A stretch of DNA of 64,000 bases, taken from Prauserella halophila. GTDB taxonomy: Bacteria > Actinomycetota > Actinomycetes > Mycobacteriales > Pseudonocardiaceae. Of the stretch, positions 8,195-17,657 are shown in pieces. The notes below the pieces were generated by a model, which did not search any database, had not been told where the DNA came from, and saw only the letters and a list, made by a program, of their open reading frames with translations. How positions within the stretch are numbered: position 1 is the first letter of the stretch; every line of letters begins with the position of its first letter. Location: assembly GCF_024171895.1 (NCBI RefSeq), contig NZ_JAMTCQ010000016.1, positions 1-64,000 on the forward strand, written 5' to 3'. Both the position numbers and the translations under genes were made by a program.

Positions 8195-9379
8195 ATGAAA
8201 CTCTCCGGCTTGCTCACCCGGGCCAAGGAATCGCTGCCCGGCATCAGCGGAGTGGCACGCGTCGACCGGCGCACCCGGGAGCTGCTGCGGCGGGTGGGTT
8301 CCGGGGACATCGTCGTGATGGACGAGGTCGATATCGACCGCGCCACGGCGGATGTGCTCGTCGCGGCCGAGGTGGCCGCGGTCGTGAATGCCGCACCGTC
8401 TATTTCGGGCCGGTTCCCCAACCTCGGCCCGGAGATCCTCGTCGAAGCGGGTATCCCGCTGGTCGACGGCGTCGGCACGGACGTGGTGCAGCGCATCAAG
8501 GACGGCAGCAAGCTGCGCCTGCTCGAGGGCACGCTGTACGCCGGGGACGAAGAGCTCGCGTCCGGCACGGTGCAGACGGCCGAGAGCATCGCCGATGCGA
8601 TGATCGAAGCCAAGGCCGGGATGTCCACGCAACTGGAGGCGTTCTCGGCCAACACGATCGAGTTCCTCCGCCGGGAGCGAGCACTGATCCTCGACGGTGT
8701 GGGTGTTCCCGAGCTGCGGTTGCCGCTGAAGGACCGGCATGTGCTGGTCGTCGCGCCGGGCAACGAACACGCCGAGGACCTCAAGGCGCTGAAGAAGTAC
8801 ATCAACGAGCACCGGCCCGCGCTGATCGGCGTCGACGCAGCGGCCGACACCCTGCGTGAACTGGGCTACACCCCGGACGTCGTCGTCGGGGACCCGAGCG
8901 GCATCGGGGCGCAGACACTCAAGGAATGCCACGAGGTCGTCGTGCCGGCGCAGCCGGACGGCTACGCGCCCGGTGTCGAGCGGATCCAGGACCTCGGGAT
9001 CGGGGCCGTCACGTTCCCGGCGTCCGGCAACTCGGAGGACCTGGCGTTGCTGCTGGCCGACACCCACGACGCCGGACTGGTCGTGACGGTCGGGTTCCAG
9101 GCGACGCTGCGCGAGTTTCTCGACCACGGCCGGTCCGGTTCCAACCCGTCGACGTTCCTGACGAGACTCAAGCTCGGCACGAAACTCGTCGACGGGAAGG
9201 CCGTCGCCACACTGCACCGCAGCCGGGTGTCGATGAGTGCCGTCGTGCTGCTCGTGCTCGCTGCGCTGGCGGTGGTCGCGGCCGCGCTGCTCGTCTCCGA
9301 CGTCGGTAGCGTGTACGCGGATTGGCTGCGCGACACCTGGAATTCGTTCGCGTCCTGGATCAGGGGGCTGCTGTCGTGA
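8195..9379 (+). CDS. steA: Putative cytokinetic protein SteA
   Basis: A 394-residue protein matching the Rv1697/SteA family by position and by motifs such as NAAPSISGRFPNLGPEIL and GVDAAADTLRELGYTPDVVVGDPSG, the latter from a thiamin-pyrophosphokinase-like fold. One transmembrane helix lies near residues 348-367, with a short outside tail. In corynebacteria SteA and SteB act together in cell separation. ATG 8195 starts at MKLSGLLTRAK; CAGTAT six bases upstream suggests a leaderless transcript. It overlaps the next gene by 4 bases (GTGA). Confidence 0.85.
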   Translation: MKLSGLLTRAKESLPGISGVARVDRRTRELLRRVGSGDIVVMDEVDIDRATADVLVAAEVAAVVNAAPSISGRFPNLGPEILVEAGIPLVDGVGTDVVQRIKDGSKLRLLEGTLYAGDEELASGTVQTAESIADAMIEAKAGMSTQLEAFSANTIEFLRRERALILDGVGVPELRLPLKDRHVLVVAPGNEHAEDLKALKKYINEHRPALIGVDAAADTLRELGYTPDVVVGDPSGIGAQTLKECHEVVVPAQPDGYAPGVERIQDLGIGAVTFPASGNSEDLALLLADTHDAGLVVTVGFQATLREFLDHGRSGSNPSTFLTRLKLGTKLVDGKAVATLHRSRVSMSAVVLLVLAALAVVAAALLVSDVGSVYADWLRDTWNSFASWIRGLLS

Positions 9380-10326
9380 TTTCGCTGCGATACCACATCG
9401 TCTCGATCGCAGCGGTGTTCCTCGCGCTGGCGATCGGTGTCGTGCTCGGCTCGACCGCGCTGAACGGGACGCTGCTGTCCGGGTTGTCGGACGAGCGCGG
9501 GGAGCTCGCCGCGAAGGTGAGCGACCTCGAATCGGAGCGCAACGCGTTGCAGGCACAGCTGGCAGATGCGGACGAGTTCGCGGGGTCGGTCGGTGGCAAC
9601 GTGGTCGACGGGCTGCTCGACAAGCGTTCGGTCGTGTTCGTCACGACCCCGGACGCGAGTTCGGCCGATCGGGATGCGCTGACGGAACGGATCGAGCAGG
9701 CGGGTGCCGACGTCACCGGCGAGGTGCAGCTGACGGATGCGTTCACCGATCCCGGCCAGTCGGATCAGGTGCGCGAGGTCGCCACGCGGTTGCAGCCGTC
9801 GGGTGCGCAGTTCCCGACGGCGGGCGATCCGGGCACGCTGGCCGGGGCGCTCGTCGGTTCGGTACTGCTGCTCGACGGGGAGAACGCGAAACCGCAGGCC
9901 TCCGGCGACGAACGGCAGGCCGCGCTGTCCGGGCTGACCGACAGCGGGTTCGTCGATCCGAGCAGCGAGTCCGCGAAGCCGGCGCAGCTGGCGATCGTGC
10001 TCACCGGTGGTGAGGCCGAAGGCGAGGGTGCCGGCAACAAGGCCGCGACGATGGCCCGGTTCGCGGCCCAGCTCGACCGTTCGGGCGCGGGGGCCGTGCT
10101 GGCAGGCAGGGAGGGCACTGCGGGTGGCACCGGTGCCGTCGGCGTGGCCAGGGCGGACACCGCAGTGACATCCGTGCTGTCCACGGTGGACAACATCGCG
10201 TCGCACTCCGGCCGGATCGCCACCGTGCTGGCACTGCGTGAACAGCTCGAAGGGGACGTGGGTCGCTACGGCACGGCGGGCAACGCCGAGGCCCCGGCGC
10301 CGGGTGTCGATCAGGAGAGCCGCTGA
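9376..10326 (+). CDS. SteB/MctB-family membrane-anchored protein
   Basis: A 316-residue partner of SteA, equivalent to Rv1698 (MctB, first described as a copper-transport channel; SteB in corynebacteria). The N-terminus ISLRYHIVSIAAVFLALAIGVVLGS is the typical single transmembrane anchor of the family. A coiled coil (LSDERGELAAKVSDLESERN) and an extracytoplasmic alpha/beta domain follow. GTG 9376 overlaps the steA stop, so the two are translationally coupled. Whether it serves copper handling or division here cannot be decided from sequence. Confidence 0.82.
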   Translation: MISLRYHIVSIAAVFLALAIGVVLGSTALNGTLLSGLSDERGELAAKVSDLESERNALQAQLADADEFAGSVGGNVVDGLLDKRSVVFVTTPDASSADRDALTERIEQAGADVTGEVQLTDAFTDPGQSDQVREVATRLQPSGAQFPTAGDPGTLAGALVGSVLLLDGENAKPQASGDERQAALSGLTDSGFVDPSSESAKPAQLAIVLTGGEAEGEGAGNKAATMARFAAQLDRSGAGAVLAGREGTAGGTGAVGVARADTAVTSVLSTVDNIASHSGRIATVLALREQLEGDVGRYGTAGNAEAPAPGVDQESR

Positions 10327-10338
10327 CGCTCGCTCCGG

Positions 10339-10356
10339 CGGCTGTCAGCCGGTTTT
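10339..10356. terminator. Hairpin between convergent steB-like gene and aroA
   Basis: A short stem CGGCT/AGCCG with a GTC loop is followed by GTTTT on the plus strand. It lies between two converging genes and would end the SteA/SteB transcript. The stem is only five pairs, so it is a weak to moderate candidate. Confidence 0.45.
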
Positions 10357-11702
10357 CAGCCGAGTACGGCGTGCCAGGCGTCCACGAAGCCGGGGAACGT
10401 CTTGCCGACCGTGGCGGGATTCTCCACCTCGATACCGCGCACCCGCAGACCCAGCACCGCACCCGCCATGACGAGCCGGTGGTCGTCGTAGGTGTGGAAC
10501 GTGCCTGCGCGCAGCGGTGCCGGGCGGATGACCAGTCCGTCGGCGGTGTCGGTGACGTCGCCGCCGAGCGCGGTCAGCTCGGTGGCGAGCGCGGTCAGCC
10601 GGTCGGTCTCGTGCCCGCGCAGGTGCGCCACGCCGGAGATGCGTGAAGGGCCGTCGGCGAAACACAGCATCGCCGCGATCACCGGCGTCAGCTCGCCGAC
10701 CTCGTGCAGGTCGAGTTCCCGTCCGGGCAGGTGGCCGCTGCCGGTCACGCGGAGCAGGTCGGAGCCGTCCGGTGCGCGTTCGAACACGGCCTCACCACCG
10801 AGTTCGGCGACGAGACTGCGCAGCCAGTCACCCGGTTGGGTGGTCTCGCGCGGCCATCCGGCGATCCGCACCGTGCCACCGGCGACCAGCGGTGCCGCCA
10901 CGAACGGTGCGGCGGTCGACAGGTCCGGTTCGACGGTGTAGTCGGCGAGCGTGAGCGTGGCGGGCGGTACGTGGACCTCGCGGCCGTGGCGCTCGGGTGC
11001 CGCGCCGAACCGGCGCAGCATGTCGAGGGTCATCGCGATGTGCGGCTCGCTGGGAACCGTGCCGACCAGGCGCACCGTGACGCCGCGTTCGAATGCGGGA
11101 GCGGCCAGCAGCAGCGCCGACAGGAACTGGCTGGACGCCGACGAGTCGAGGTCGACCTCGCCGCCGGTGAGCCCGCCGTGACCGTGGACGGTGAAGGGCG
11201 GGGCTCCGGGACGGCCGCCCTCGTCCGCGACGTCCGCGCCGAGGTCACGCAGTGCGTCCAGCAGCGGGGAGAGCGGCCGGTGGCGGATCGCGGCGTCGCC
11301 GTCGAAGTGGACGGTCCGGTTGCCCAGCGCGGCCGGTGCAGGGGTGAACCGGGCGACCGTGCCGGCGTTGCCGAGTGCCACGTCCGTCTCACCGCTGCCG
11401 GGGGTGAGCGGGCTGATGCGGACCCCGTCCGGGGTGTGCTCGGCAGTCGCGCCGAGGGCGGTCAGGGCGCCGAGCATCAGGCGGGCGTCCCGCGAATCGA
11501 GCGGTTCGCGCACGAGTGTGGGGCCGGTCGACAGCGCCGCGAGTACGTACGCCCGGTTGGTGATCGATTTCGACCCGGGCACGCGCACCGTGGCGTCGAG
11601 TGCGCCGCCGAGTGTGCCGTCGCCGCCCGCCGTTCCCTGCGCGTGCGGCGCCGTCGGGGCGGTCCAGGGGGACGTGGTGGGCACGGGGTCGTCGGAGGGC
11701 AC
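10356..11702 (-). CDS. aroA: 3-phosphoshikimate 1-carboxyvinyltransferase (EPSP synthase)
   Basis: A 448-residue enzyme of the shikimate pathway that joins PEP to shikimate 3-phosphate. Visible signatures are VPGSKSITNRAYVLAAL (phosphate-binding lysine), LGNAGTVARFTPA, the substrate-binding SSASSQFLSALLLAAP and the C-terminal TYDDHRLVMAGAVLGL. The start is uncertain: GTG 11702 gives a product with a 35-residue variable leader before the conserved region, and no Shine-Dalgarno is clear. The gene is antisense to its neighbours and sits between the steB-like gene and pyrG, where M. tuberculosis has nothing (its aroA is elsewhere). Confidence 0.93.
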   Translation of the reverse strand: MPSDDPVPTTSPWTAPTAPHAQGTAGGDGTLGGALDATVRVPGSKSITNRAYVLAALSTGPTLVREPLDSRDARLMLGALTALGATAEHTPDGVRISPLTPGSGETDVALGNAGTVARFTPAPAALGNRTVHFDGDAAIRHRPLSPLLDALRDLGADVADEGGRPGAPPFTVHGHGGLTGGEVDLDSSASSQFLSALLLAAPAFERGVTVRLVGTVPSEPHIAMTLDMLRRFGAAPERHGREVHVPPATLTLADYTVEPDLSTAAPFVAAPLVAGGTVRIAGWPRETTQPGDWLRSLVAELGGEAVFERAPDGSDLLRVTGSGHLPGRELDLHEVGELTPVIAAMLCFADGPSRISGVAHLRGHETDRLTALATELTALGGDVTDTADGLVIRPAPLRAGTFHTYDDHRLVMAGAVLGLRVRGIEVENPATVGKTFPGFVDAWHAVLG

Positions 11703-11788
11703 GGAGTCACTGTCGCATGCGCGGGGGCACGCGGCGCGCGTGAGGCGCCTGCGCGCGAATCCGTAAGGGTGAGTTAAGGTGGAAGCCC

Positions 11789-13486
11789 GTGGGACTTCAG
11801 CCGCGGACAACCAAGTACGTCTTCGTCACCGGAGGCGTCGCCTCCTCGCTCGGCAAGGGGCTGACCGCCTCCAGCCTGGGCCAGCTCCTCACCGCTCGTG
11901 GACTCCGCGTCACGATGCAGAAGCTGGATCCGTATCTCAACGTCGACCCGGGAACGATGAACCCGTTCCAGCACGGTGAGGTGTTCGTCACCGAGGACGG
12001 CGCCGAGACCGACCTGGACATCGGACACTACGAACGCTTCCTCGACCGTGAGTTGTCCGGTTCGGCCAACGTGACGACCGGTCAGGTGTACTCCTCCGTG
12101 ATCGCCAAGGAACGCCGCGGCGAGTATCTCGGCGACACGGTGCAGGTCATTCCGCACATCACGGACGAGATCAAGGCACGCATCATGGCCGTCGCCGACG
12201 GCGACGGCAGTGGTAAGCGGCCCGACGTCGTCATCACCGAGGTCGGCGGCACCGTGGGCGACATCGAGTCCCTGCCGTTCCTCGAGGCATGCCGCCAGGT
12301 GCGCCACGACGTCGGCCGGGACAACTGCTTCTTCCTGCACGTCTCGCTCGTGCCGTACCTCGCGCCGTCGGGCGAGCTCAAGACGAAGCCGACCCAGCAC
12401 TCGGTGGCTGCGCTGCGCAACATCGGCATCCAGCCGGACGCGCTGGTGTGCCGCGCCGACCGCGAGCTGTCCGACGAGGTCAAGAACAAGATCGGCCTCA
12501 TGTCCGATGTGGACAGTGAGGCCGTCATTGCCTGCCCGGATGCGCCGTCCATCTACGACATTCCGAAGGTGCTGCACGCCGAGGCGCTCGACGCCTACGT
12601 GGTGCGCAGGCTCGGACTGCCGTTCCGCGACGTCGACTGGACGGTGTGGGGCGACCTGCTCGAGCGAGTGCACAACCCGAACGAGACGGTGCGGATCGCG
12701 CTGGTCGGCAAGTACATCGACCTGCCCGACGCCTACCTGTCGGTGACCGAGGCGCTACGGGCCGGTGGTTTCGCCCACCACGCGAAGGTGAAGATCGTCT
12801 GGGTCGCCTCCGACGACCTGCTCACCGAGTCGGGTGCGGCCGCCGCCCTGTCCGATGTGGATGGCGTACTGATCCCCGGCGGTTTCGGTATCCGCGGTAT
12901 CGAGGGCAAGATCGGTGCCATCACGTTCGCCCGCGAGCGCGGGATCCCGGTCCTGGGCCTGTGCCTGGGGCTGCAGTGCATGGTCGTGGAGGCGGCCCGC
13001 AATCTCGCCGGCATCGAGGGTGCGGACTCGGCCGAGTTCGACGCCGACACGCAGCACCCCGTGATCTCCACGATGGCCGACCAGAAGGAGGTCGTCGCGG
13101 GGGAGAAGGACATGGGCGGCACGATGCGACTCGGTGCGTACCCGGCGAAGCTGCAGCCGGGATCGCAGGTCGCAGCCGCCTACGGCGAGACGGAGATCTC
13201 CGAGCGGCACCGCCATCGCTACGAGGTCAACAATGCCTACCGCGCCCGGCTGTCGGAGGCGGGCCTGGCTTTCTCCGGCACCTCGCCCGACGACCGGCTC
13301 GTCGAGTTCGTGGAGCTGCCGGCCGACCAGCACCCGTTCTTCGTCGCCACCCAGGCGCACCCCGAGCTCAAGAGCAGGCCGACGCGGCCGCACCCGCTGT
13401 TCAGCGCGTTCGTCGGCGCGGTCGTCGAGTACCACACCGCCGAGCGGCTCCCCGTCGAACTGCCGGAATCGGCGGGCACGCGGTGA
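11789..13486 (+). CDS. pyrG: CTP synthase
   Basis: A 565-residue glutamine-hydrolysing CTP synthase that converts UTP to CTP. The synthetase domain (about 1-270) shows [20 protein letters not shown] and [22 protein letters not shown]. The class-I glutaminase domain has the nucleophile in GLCLGLQ (Cys near 392) and the His-Glu pair in [13 protein letters not shown]. The GTG start lies eight bases after TAAGGT, another leaderless-like arrangement. The next gene overlaps its stop codon by GTGA. Confidence 0.97.
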   Translation: MGLQPRTTKYVFVTGGVASSLGKGLTASSLGQLLTARGLRVTMQKLDPYLNVDPGTMNPFQHGEVFVTEDGAETDLDIGHYERFLDRELSGSANVTTGQVYSSVIAKERRGEYLGDTVQVIPHITDEIKARIMAVADGDGSGKRPDVVITEVGGTVGDIESLPFLEACRQVRHDVGRDNCFFLHVSLVPYLAPSGELKTKPTQHSVAALRNIGIQPDALVCRADRELSDEVKNKIGLMSDVDSEAVIACPDAPSIYDIPKVLHAEALDAYVVRRLGLPFRDVDWTVWGDLLERVHNPNETVRIALVGKYIDLPDAYLSVTEALRAGGFAHHAKVKIVWVASDDLLTESGAAAALSDVDGVLIPGGFGIRGIEGKIGAITFARERGIPVLGLCLGLQCMVVEAARNLAGIEGADSAEFDADTQHPVISTMADQKEVVAGEKDMGGTMRLGAYPAKLQPGSQVAAAYGETEISERHRHRYEVNNAYRARLSEAGLAFSGTSPDDRLVEFVELPADQHPFFVATQAHPELKSRPTRPHPLFSAFVGAVVEYHTAERLPVELPESAGTR

Positions 13487-14118
13487 ACGAACCGGGAACG
13501 CACGAGTTCGAGGTGGTGTCCACCCGGGACGTGCACATCGGACGGGTCGTCGGACTGCGCGTCGACGAGGTGTCGATGCCGGGCGGGGCGACGGCGCAGC
13601 GCGAAGTGGTCGAGCACCTCGGCGCCGTGGCCGTCTGCGCGGTCGGCGACGACGGTGCGGTGACGCTGATCCACCAGTACCGCCACCCGGTGCACGACCG
13701 GCTGTGGGAGCTGCCCGCGGGGCTGCTCGACGTCGACGGCGAGGAGCCGGTGGACACCGCAGCCCGGGAACTCGCCGAGGAAGCGGGACTGTCCGCGGCG
13801 CGCTGGGACACGCTCGTCGAGGTCGCCGCGTCACCGGGGTTCACGGACGAGGTCGTGCGCGTCTACCTGGCGCGGGAGCTGACACCGGTCCGGCGCGAGG
13901 CACACGGTGACGAGGAGGCCGATCTGACGATCACGACCGTCCCGTTGGCCGAGGCCGTCGGGATGGCGCTGTCCGGTGAGCTCGTCAACGGTGCCACGGT
14001 CGCCGGGGTGCTCGCGGCGCACACCGTGCTCGCCGGCGACCGGTCCCCGCGGGGGCCGCATGCACCCTGGCGGCACCGGCCGATGACGTTCGCCGAACGG
14101 TTCCGCGACGGCGTCTGA
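13483..14118 (+). CDS. NUDIX hydrolase, ADP-ribose pyrophosphatase type
   Basis: A 211-residue protein with the full Nudix box from [20 protein letters not shown] through EAGL, matching GX5EX7REUXEEXGU. The upstream [17 protein letters not shown] segment is typical of ADP-ribose pyrophosphatases, which split ADP-ribose to AMP and ribose 5-phosphate. It overlaps pyrG by four bases and precedes xerD, as Rv1700 does in M. tuberculosis. A C-terminal stretch [18 protein letters not shown] is an actinobacterial extra. Confidence 0.92.
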   Translation: MNEPGTHEFEVVSTRDVHIGRVVGLRVDEVSMPGGATAQREVVEHLGAVAVCAVGDDGAVTLIHQYRHPVHDRLWELPAGLLDVDGEEPVDTAARELAEEAGLSAARWDTLVEVAASPGFTDEVVRVYLARELTPVRREAHGDEEADLTITTVPLAEAVGMALSGELVNGATVAGVLAAHTVLAGDRSPRGPHAPWRHRPMTFAERFRDGV

Positions 14119-14153
14119 CACTCCGGCCACGGTACCGGCGGCCGGCGGCGAGA

Positions 14154-14654
14154 TCAGTCGCGGAGTCGCCGGCCGTTGCCGTCGACTCCGCCTTTGGCCA
14201 GTAGCACGATCCCGTCGATGAGCGGCCAGATCGAGCCCACGCCGAGTGTCAGCAGCGTCACCGACAACTGGGCGAGCGCCAAGCCGGTGTGTCCCGTGTA
14301 GAACCTGCCGATGCCGAACGGGAGCAGGATCTGCAGCACTCCGGCGACGATTTTCGACTTGTCGGGCGGAGGTAGCACCTCGGCGGTGCGGTTCGCTGTG
14401 GGCACCGCACCGGGGTGGTGTGTCGTCGGTGGGAACGGCTCGGGCTGAGGCCGGAGGAATGTGGGGTGCGGCGCGGGAAGGTCGTCGAACAGTCCGCTCA
14501 GGTCGGCCCGTGTCCGTGCCGCGGCGGCCGCGCCCACGCGGCCCCCGTACTCGTCCATCGACAGCCGGCCGGCGCTGAAGTGGTCGGCGAGCACGCGGGA
14601 GGCTTCCTCCCGTTCGGCGTCTCCGACGCGGAGCGCGTTCGGGTCCTGCGTCAT
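14154..14654 (-). CDS. DUF1707 and TM2 domain membrane protein
   Basis: A 166-residue antisense protein. Residues 5-60 are a DUF1707 domain ([19 protein letters not shown] start), a short helical module common in Actinobacteria. After a Pro-rich linker a TM2 domain follows: two transmembrane helices with the linking motif [17 protein letters not shown] and a [10 protein letters not shown] second helix. Function is unknown; such proteins are small membrane adaptors. It sits antisense between nudix and xerD, with the xerD promoter just outside its 5' end. Confidence 0.82.
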   Translation of the reverse strand: MTQDPNALRVGDAEREEASRVLADHFSAGRLSMDEYGGRVGAAAAARTRADLSGLFDDLPAPHPTFLRPQPEPFPPTTHHPGAVPTANRTAEVLPPPDKSKIVAGVLQILLPFGIGRFYTGHTGLALAQLSVTLLTLGVGSIWPLIDGIVLLAKGGVDGNGRRLRD

Positions 14655-14787
14655 GGGCGCGACGCTACCGGTTCGACGCCGGTTCGGGCGCTCTTGGCAG
14701 GCCGGCGCGGTTCGCCCACGCGAACGAGGGGGAACAGGCCCTGGCGAATGTGCCTGCCGACGCGACCGGTCCGTTTACAGTGTCGGC

Positions 14788-15720
14788 GTGGCACGCGCGC
14801 GAGGCTCCGTCGAACACGTCGTGACGAGTTATCTCGACCATCTCGCGGTGGAACGCGGTACGTCGAAGAACACTCTCGACGGCTACACCCGCGACCTGCG
14901 CCGGTACGTGGCGTTCCTGGAACGCAACGGGATCACCGACCCGGCGGCCGTCGAACCGGCGCACGTCGCCGAGTTCGGCGCCGCGCTGCGGGAGGGCGAC
15001 GACGAGCACCGCCCGCTGGCGGCGTCGTCGGCGGCCAGGGCGCTCGTGGCGGTGCGCGGGCTGCACAGATTCGCCAGTGCGGACGGCATCACCGAGCACG
15101 ACCCTGCCCGCGACGTGCACCCGCCCGCACCTCCGCGACGACTGCCGAAGGCGCTGCCGGTCGATGACGTGCTGCGGTTGCTCGCGACCCCGGCGCCGGA
15201 CGGCGAACGCCCACTGCGGGATCGTGCGCTGCTCGAACTGCTGTACTCGACCGGTGCGCGCATCTCCGAGGCCGTCGGACTGGACGTCGACGACATCGAT
15301 ACGGCCGAGCGCACCGTGCTGCTCGACGGCAAGGGAGGCAGGCAGCGACTCGTGCCGATCGGCAGGCCGGCACTGGACGCGCTCGACGCCTACCTCGTGC
15401 GTGCACGCCCGGTGCTGGCCAGGTCGGGGCGGGGCACCGCCGCGGTGTTCCTCAACGCGCGCGGCGGGAGACTGTCGCGGCAGAGCGCGTGGCACGTGCT
15501 CAAGACCGCCGCGGAGCGAGCGGGCATCGGTGCGGCCGTGTCGCCGCACACCCTGCGGCATTCGTTCGCCACCCACCTCATCGAAGGTGGTGCCGACGTC
15601 CGGGTGGTGCAGGAGCTGCTCGGACATGCGTCGGTCTCGACCACGCAGGTCTACACCCTCGTCACCGTCACCACGCTCCGCGAGGTGTACGCGACGGCGC
15701 ATCCCCGCGCACTGAAGTGA
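14788..15720 (+). CDS. xerD: Site-specific tyrosine recombinase XerD
   Basis: A 310-residue tyrosine recombinase that resolves chromosome dimers at dif with XerC and FtsK. The N-terminal SAM-like domain begins [19 protein letters not shown]. Catalytic residues are seen in [16 protein letters not shown] (Arg), [12 protein letters not shown] (His, Arg), [14 protein letters not shown] (His, and the nucleophilic Tyr). Its place before parA/scpAB is conserved in Actinobacteria. GTG 14788 is six bases from TACAGT, a leaderless-like start. The 3' end merges into a short tandem repeat. Confidence 0.93.
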   Translation: MARARGSVEHVVTSYLDHLAVERGTSKNTLDGYTRDLRRYVAFLERNGITDPAAVEPAHVAEFGAALREGDDEHRPLAASSAARALVAVRGLHRFASADGITEHDPARDVHPPAPPRRLPKALPVDDVLRLLATPAPDGERPLRDRALLELLYSTGARISEAVGLDVDDIDTAERTVLLDGKGGRQRLVPIGRPALDALDAYLVRARPVLARSGRGTAAVFLNARGGRLSRQSAWHVLKTAAERAGIGAAVSPHTLRHSFATHLIEGGADVRVVQELLGHASVSTTQVYTLVTVTTLREVYATAHPRALK

Positions 15721-15795
15721 CCGGTGAAGTGACCGGTGACCGGTGAAGTGACCGGTGGGCGGTGCGGTGACCGGTGGGCGGTGACCGGTGCGGTG
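15712..15795. repeat. GTGACCGGTG direct repeats after xerD
   Basis: Five to six close copies of GTGACCGGTG, some as a 12-bp unit AAGTGACCGGTG, begin at the xerD stop codon and run about 80 bases. Each copy contains the palindrome ACCGGT. It could be a slippage array or a protein-binding cluster; no sign of a gene is seen between xerD and the parA promoter. Confidence 0.7.
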
Positions 15796-15879
15796 GCGGG
15801 GTGTGCGGTCACGGCGTGGCCGGCAGGTAGCAGGCACCGCCGACCGGCGACAATCCGCCGCGCCACGCGGCGAGCCTCT

Positions 15880-15909
15880 TTGCCGCTATGTCTACAACCC
15901 GAATAGGCT
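15880..15909 (+). promoter_or_regulatory. Candidate promoter of the parA-scpAB operon
   Basis: TTGCCG (15880-15885) and TAGGCT (15904-15909) are separated by 18 bases, a good match to the actinobacterial housekeeping sigma factor pattern. A 5' leader of about 30 bases follows, with a strong Shine-Dalgarno AAGGAGGAG at 15927, eleven to twelve bases before ATG 15946. Confidence 0.55.
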
Positions 15910-15945
15910 GGCGGCGTTCTTGCCCCAAGGAGGAGCTTCCGCCCT

Positions 15946-16968
15946 ATGTCGACCTCCCAGCAGCCGCGATCCGAGTCCGGCGGCACGTCTGCCGAGGGCA
16001 GTGGTGCGACCGCAGGCGCCCCGTCCGACCCCGCAGCAGGCCCGGGTTACTCCGGCGCGGCTGCGGCCGACACAGCACCCTCGGCGGCAGGCGAGGGACC
16101 GGCCGCCGAGGCGGCCGACGAGGCGTCGGCCGACAAGGTCAAGCTCGGCCCGACGGGGCGGCCGCTGCGGGAGATCCCGGAGCCTCCGGAGCTGCAGGCA
16201 CACGGCCCCGCCACGGTGCTGGCCATGTGCAACCAGAAGGGCGGAGTGGGCAAAACGACCTCGACGATCAACCTCGGCGCCGCGCTCGCCGAGTACGGCA
16301 GGCGCGTCCTGCTCGTCGACTTCGACCCGCAGGGCGCCCTGTCGGTCGGTCTCGGCGTGCAGCCGCACGAACTCGAGCAGAGCGTCTACAACGTGATCAT
16401 GGAGCGCTCGCTCCCGGTGGACAGCGTCATCCGGGACACGAAACTCGAGGGCATCGACCTGTTGCCGAGCAATATCGACCTGTCGGCGGCCGAGGTGCAG
16501 CTGGTCGCCGAGGTCGGGCGTGAGCACACGCTACTGAGGGTGCTGCATCCGGTGATCAAGCAGTACGACTATGTTCTGGTCGACTGCCAGCCGTCGCTGG
16601 GACTGCTCACCGTCAACGCGCTGACCGCGTCCGACGGCGTGATCATCCCGCTGGAGTGCGAGTTCTTCAGTCTGCGGGGCGTGGCGTTGCTGATCGACAC
16701 CATCGATAAGGTGCGCGAACGGCTCAACCCCAAACTGGACATCAGCGGCATTCTCGCCACGATGTTCGACTCGAGGACGTTGCATTCGAAGGAGGTCATG
16801 GCGCGCGTGGTGGAGGCATTCGGGGACACGGTGTTCGACACGGTGATCAACCGCACCGTGCGATTCCCGGAGACCACTGTGGCCGGTGAACCGATCACCA
16901 AGTGGGCTCCGCGTTCGGCCGGCGCTGCGGCGTACCGGCAGCTGGCACGTGAGGTGATCGGCCGGTGA
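15946..16968 (+). CDS. ParA-family chromosome/plasmid partition ATPase
   Basis: A 340-residue ParA/Soj-type ATPase. Residues 1-85 are a disordered Ser/Ala/Glu-rich leader. The deviant Walker A motif CNQKGGVGKTTSTINLG follows, then LLVDFDPQGALSVGLG and the VDCQPSLGLLTVNAL switch II region. It is not the oriC-linked parA: its partner here is the RHH-like gene and scpAB, as for Rv1708 in M. tuberculosis. It may help load or place condensin on the chromosome. The start is fixed by AAGGAGGAG upstream. Confidence 0.92.
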   Translation: MSTSQQPRSESGGTSAEGSGATAGAPSDPAAGPGYSGAAAADTAPSAAGEGPAAEAADEASADKVKLGPTGRPLREIPEPPELQAHGPATVLAMCNQKGGVGKTTSTINLGAALAEYGRRVLLVDFDPQGALSVGLGVQPHELEQSVYNVIMERSLPVDSVIRDTKLEGIDLLPSNIDLSAAEVQLVAEVGREHTLLRVLHPVIKQYDYVLVDCQPSLGLLTVNALTASDGVIIPLECEFFSLRGVALLIDTIDKVRERLNPKLDISGILATMFDSRTLHSKEVMARVVEAFGDTVFDTVINRTVRFPETTVAGEPITKWAPRSAGAAAYRQLAREVIGR

Positions 16969-17657
16969 ACAGGCGAGCATCCCTGCCCGGCGCGTCCGAA
17001 CTGTTCCGCCGCACCAGCAATCCCGTGTTCGGTGACGGTGCCGTGACGCCTGCCGGGCCGCCCTCGCCGGCACCGGCTCCGGAGGCCGAATCGGTCGAGA
17101 CGGCCACACCCGACGCGTCGTCACGCGCGGCCGAGGCACCGGCCCCGGCGGAGCCTGCCCCCGCGGACGTTGCGGCGGACACGGAAACGGCCCCGGAGGA
17201 GCCCGCTGGTGGCACGGGGTCGGCCAGGCAGGCAGAGCTGGCCCTGGAGACGGAGCCGGTTCCGGAGACGGAGCAGGCCCGGAAGACGGAGCAGGCCCGG
17301 AACGCGAAGCCGGCGCGTGGGACCGAGTCGGCCGGGGAGAATCCGGCGGCGGGGACGGCGGCCTCGGAGAAGGCGGGCCCGGGCGGTCTGGCGAAGGCGA
17401 GCACGAAGCGCCGTGGCTCGGGCCGGCAGAAGCACGATGCGAAGATCACCGTGTACCTGTCCGGTGACGAGCTGGTCGCGATGGAACAGGCTCGGCTGGC
17501 GCTGCGCGCCTCGCACGCTCTCGCGGTCGATCGCGGGCGCATCGTGCGTGAGGCCGTCGCCGTCCTGCTGGCCGATTTCGAGGCCCGCGGCGAGGATTCG
17601 GTGCTGGTGACCCGGCTGCGTGACGGCGACCTCGACGACCAGGAAGCCGCGGACTGA
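16965..17657 (+). CDS. Putative ribbon-helix-helix DNA-binding partner of ParA
   Basis: A 230-residue protein. The first 145 residues are Ala/Pro/Glu/Thr-rich and disordered, with near-repeats such as EPVPETEQARKTEQARN. The last 75 residues begin KHDAKITVYLSGDELVAMEQ, a short strand plus two helices that fits a ribbon-helix-helix fold. Homologues in this slot are often mislabelled cobyrinic acid a,c-diamide synthase; nothing of that enzyme is visible. GTG 16965 overlaps the parA stop, and its own stop overlaps scpA, so it is tightly coupled. It is probably the centromere-binding or condensin-adaptor partner; that is inference. Confidence 0.72.
   Translation: MNRRASLPGASELFRRTSNPVFGDGAVTPAGPPSPAPAPEAESVETATPDASSRAAEAPAPAEPAPADVAADTETAPEEPAGGTGSARQAELALETEPVPETEQARKTEQARNAKPARGTESAGENPAAGTAASEKAGPGGLAKASTKRRGSGRQKHDAKITVYLSGDELVAMEQARLALRASHALAVDRGRIVREAVAVLLADFEARGEDSVLVTRLRDGDLDDQEAAD

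Noticed and set aside
16965-17657. Cobyrinic acid a,c-diamide synthase
   Set aside because: This label is common for the slot, but there is no amidotransferase or P-loop motif; the protein is disordered with a small RHH-like C-terminus.
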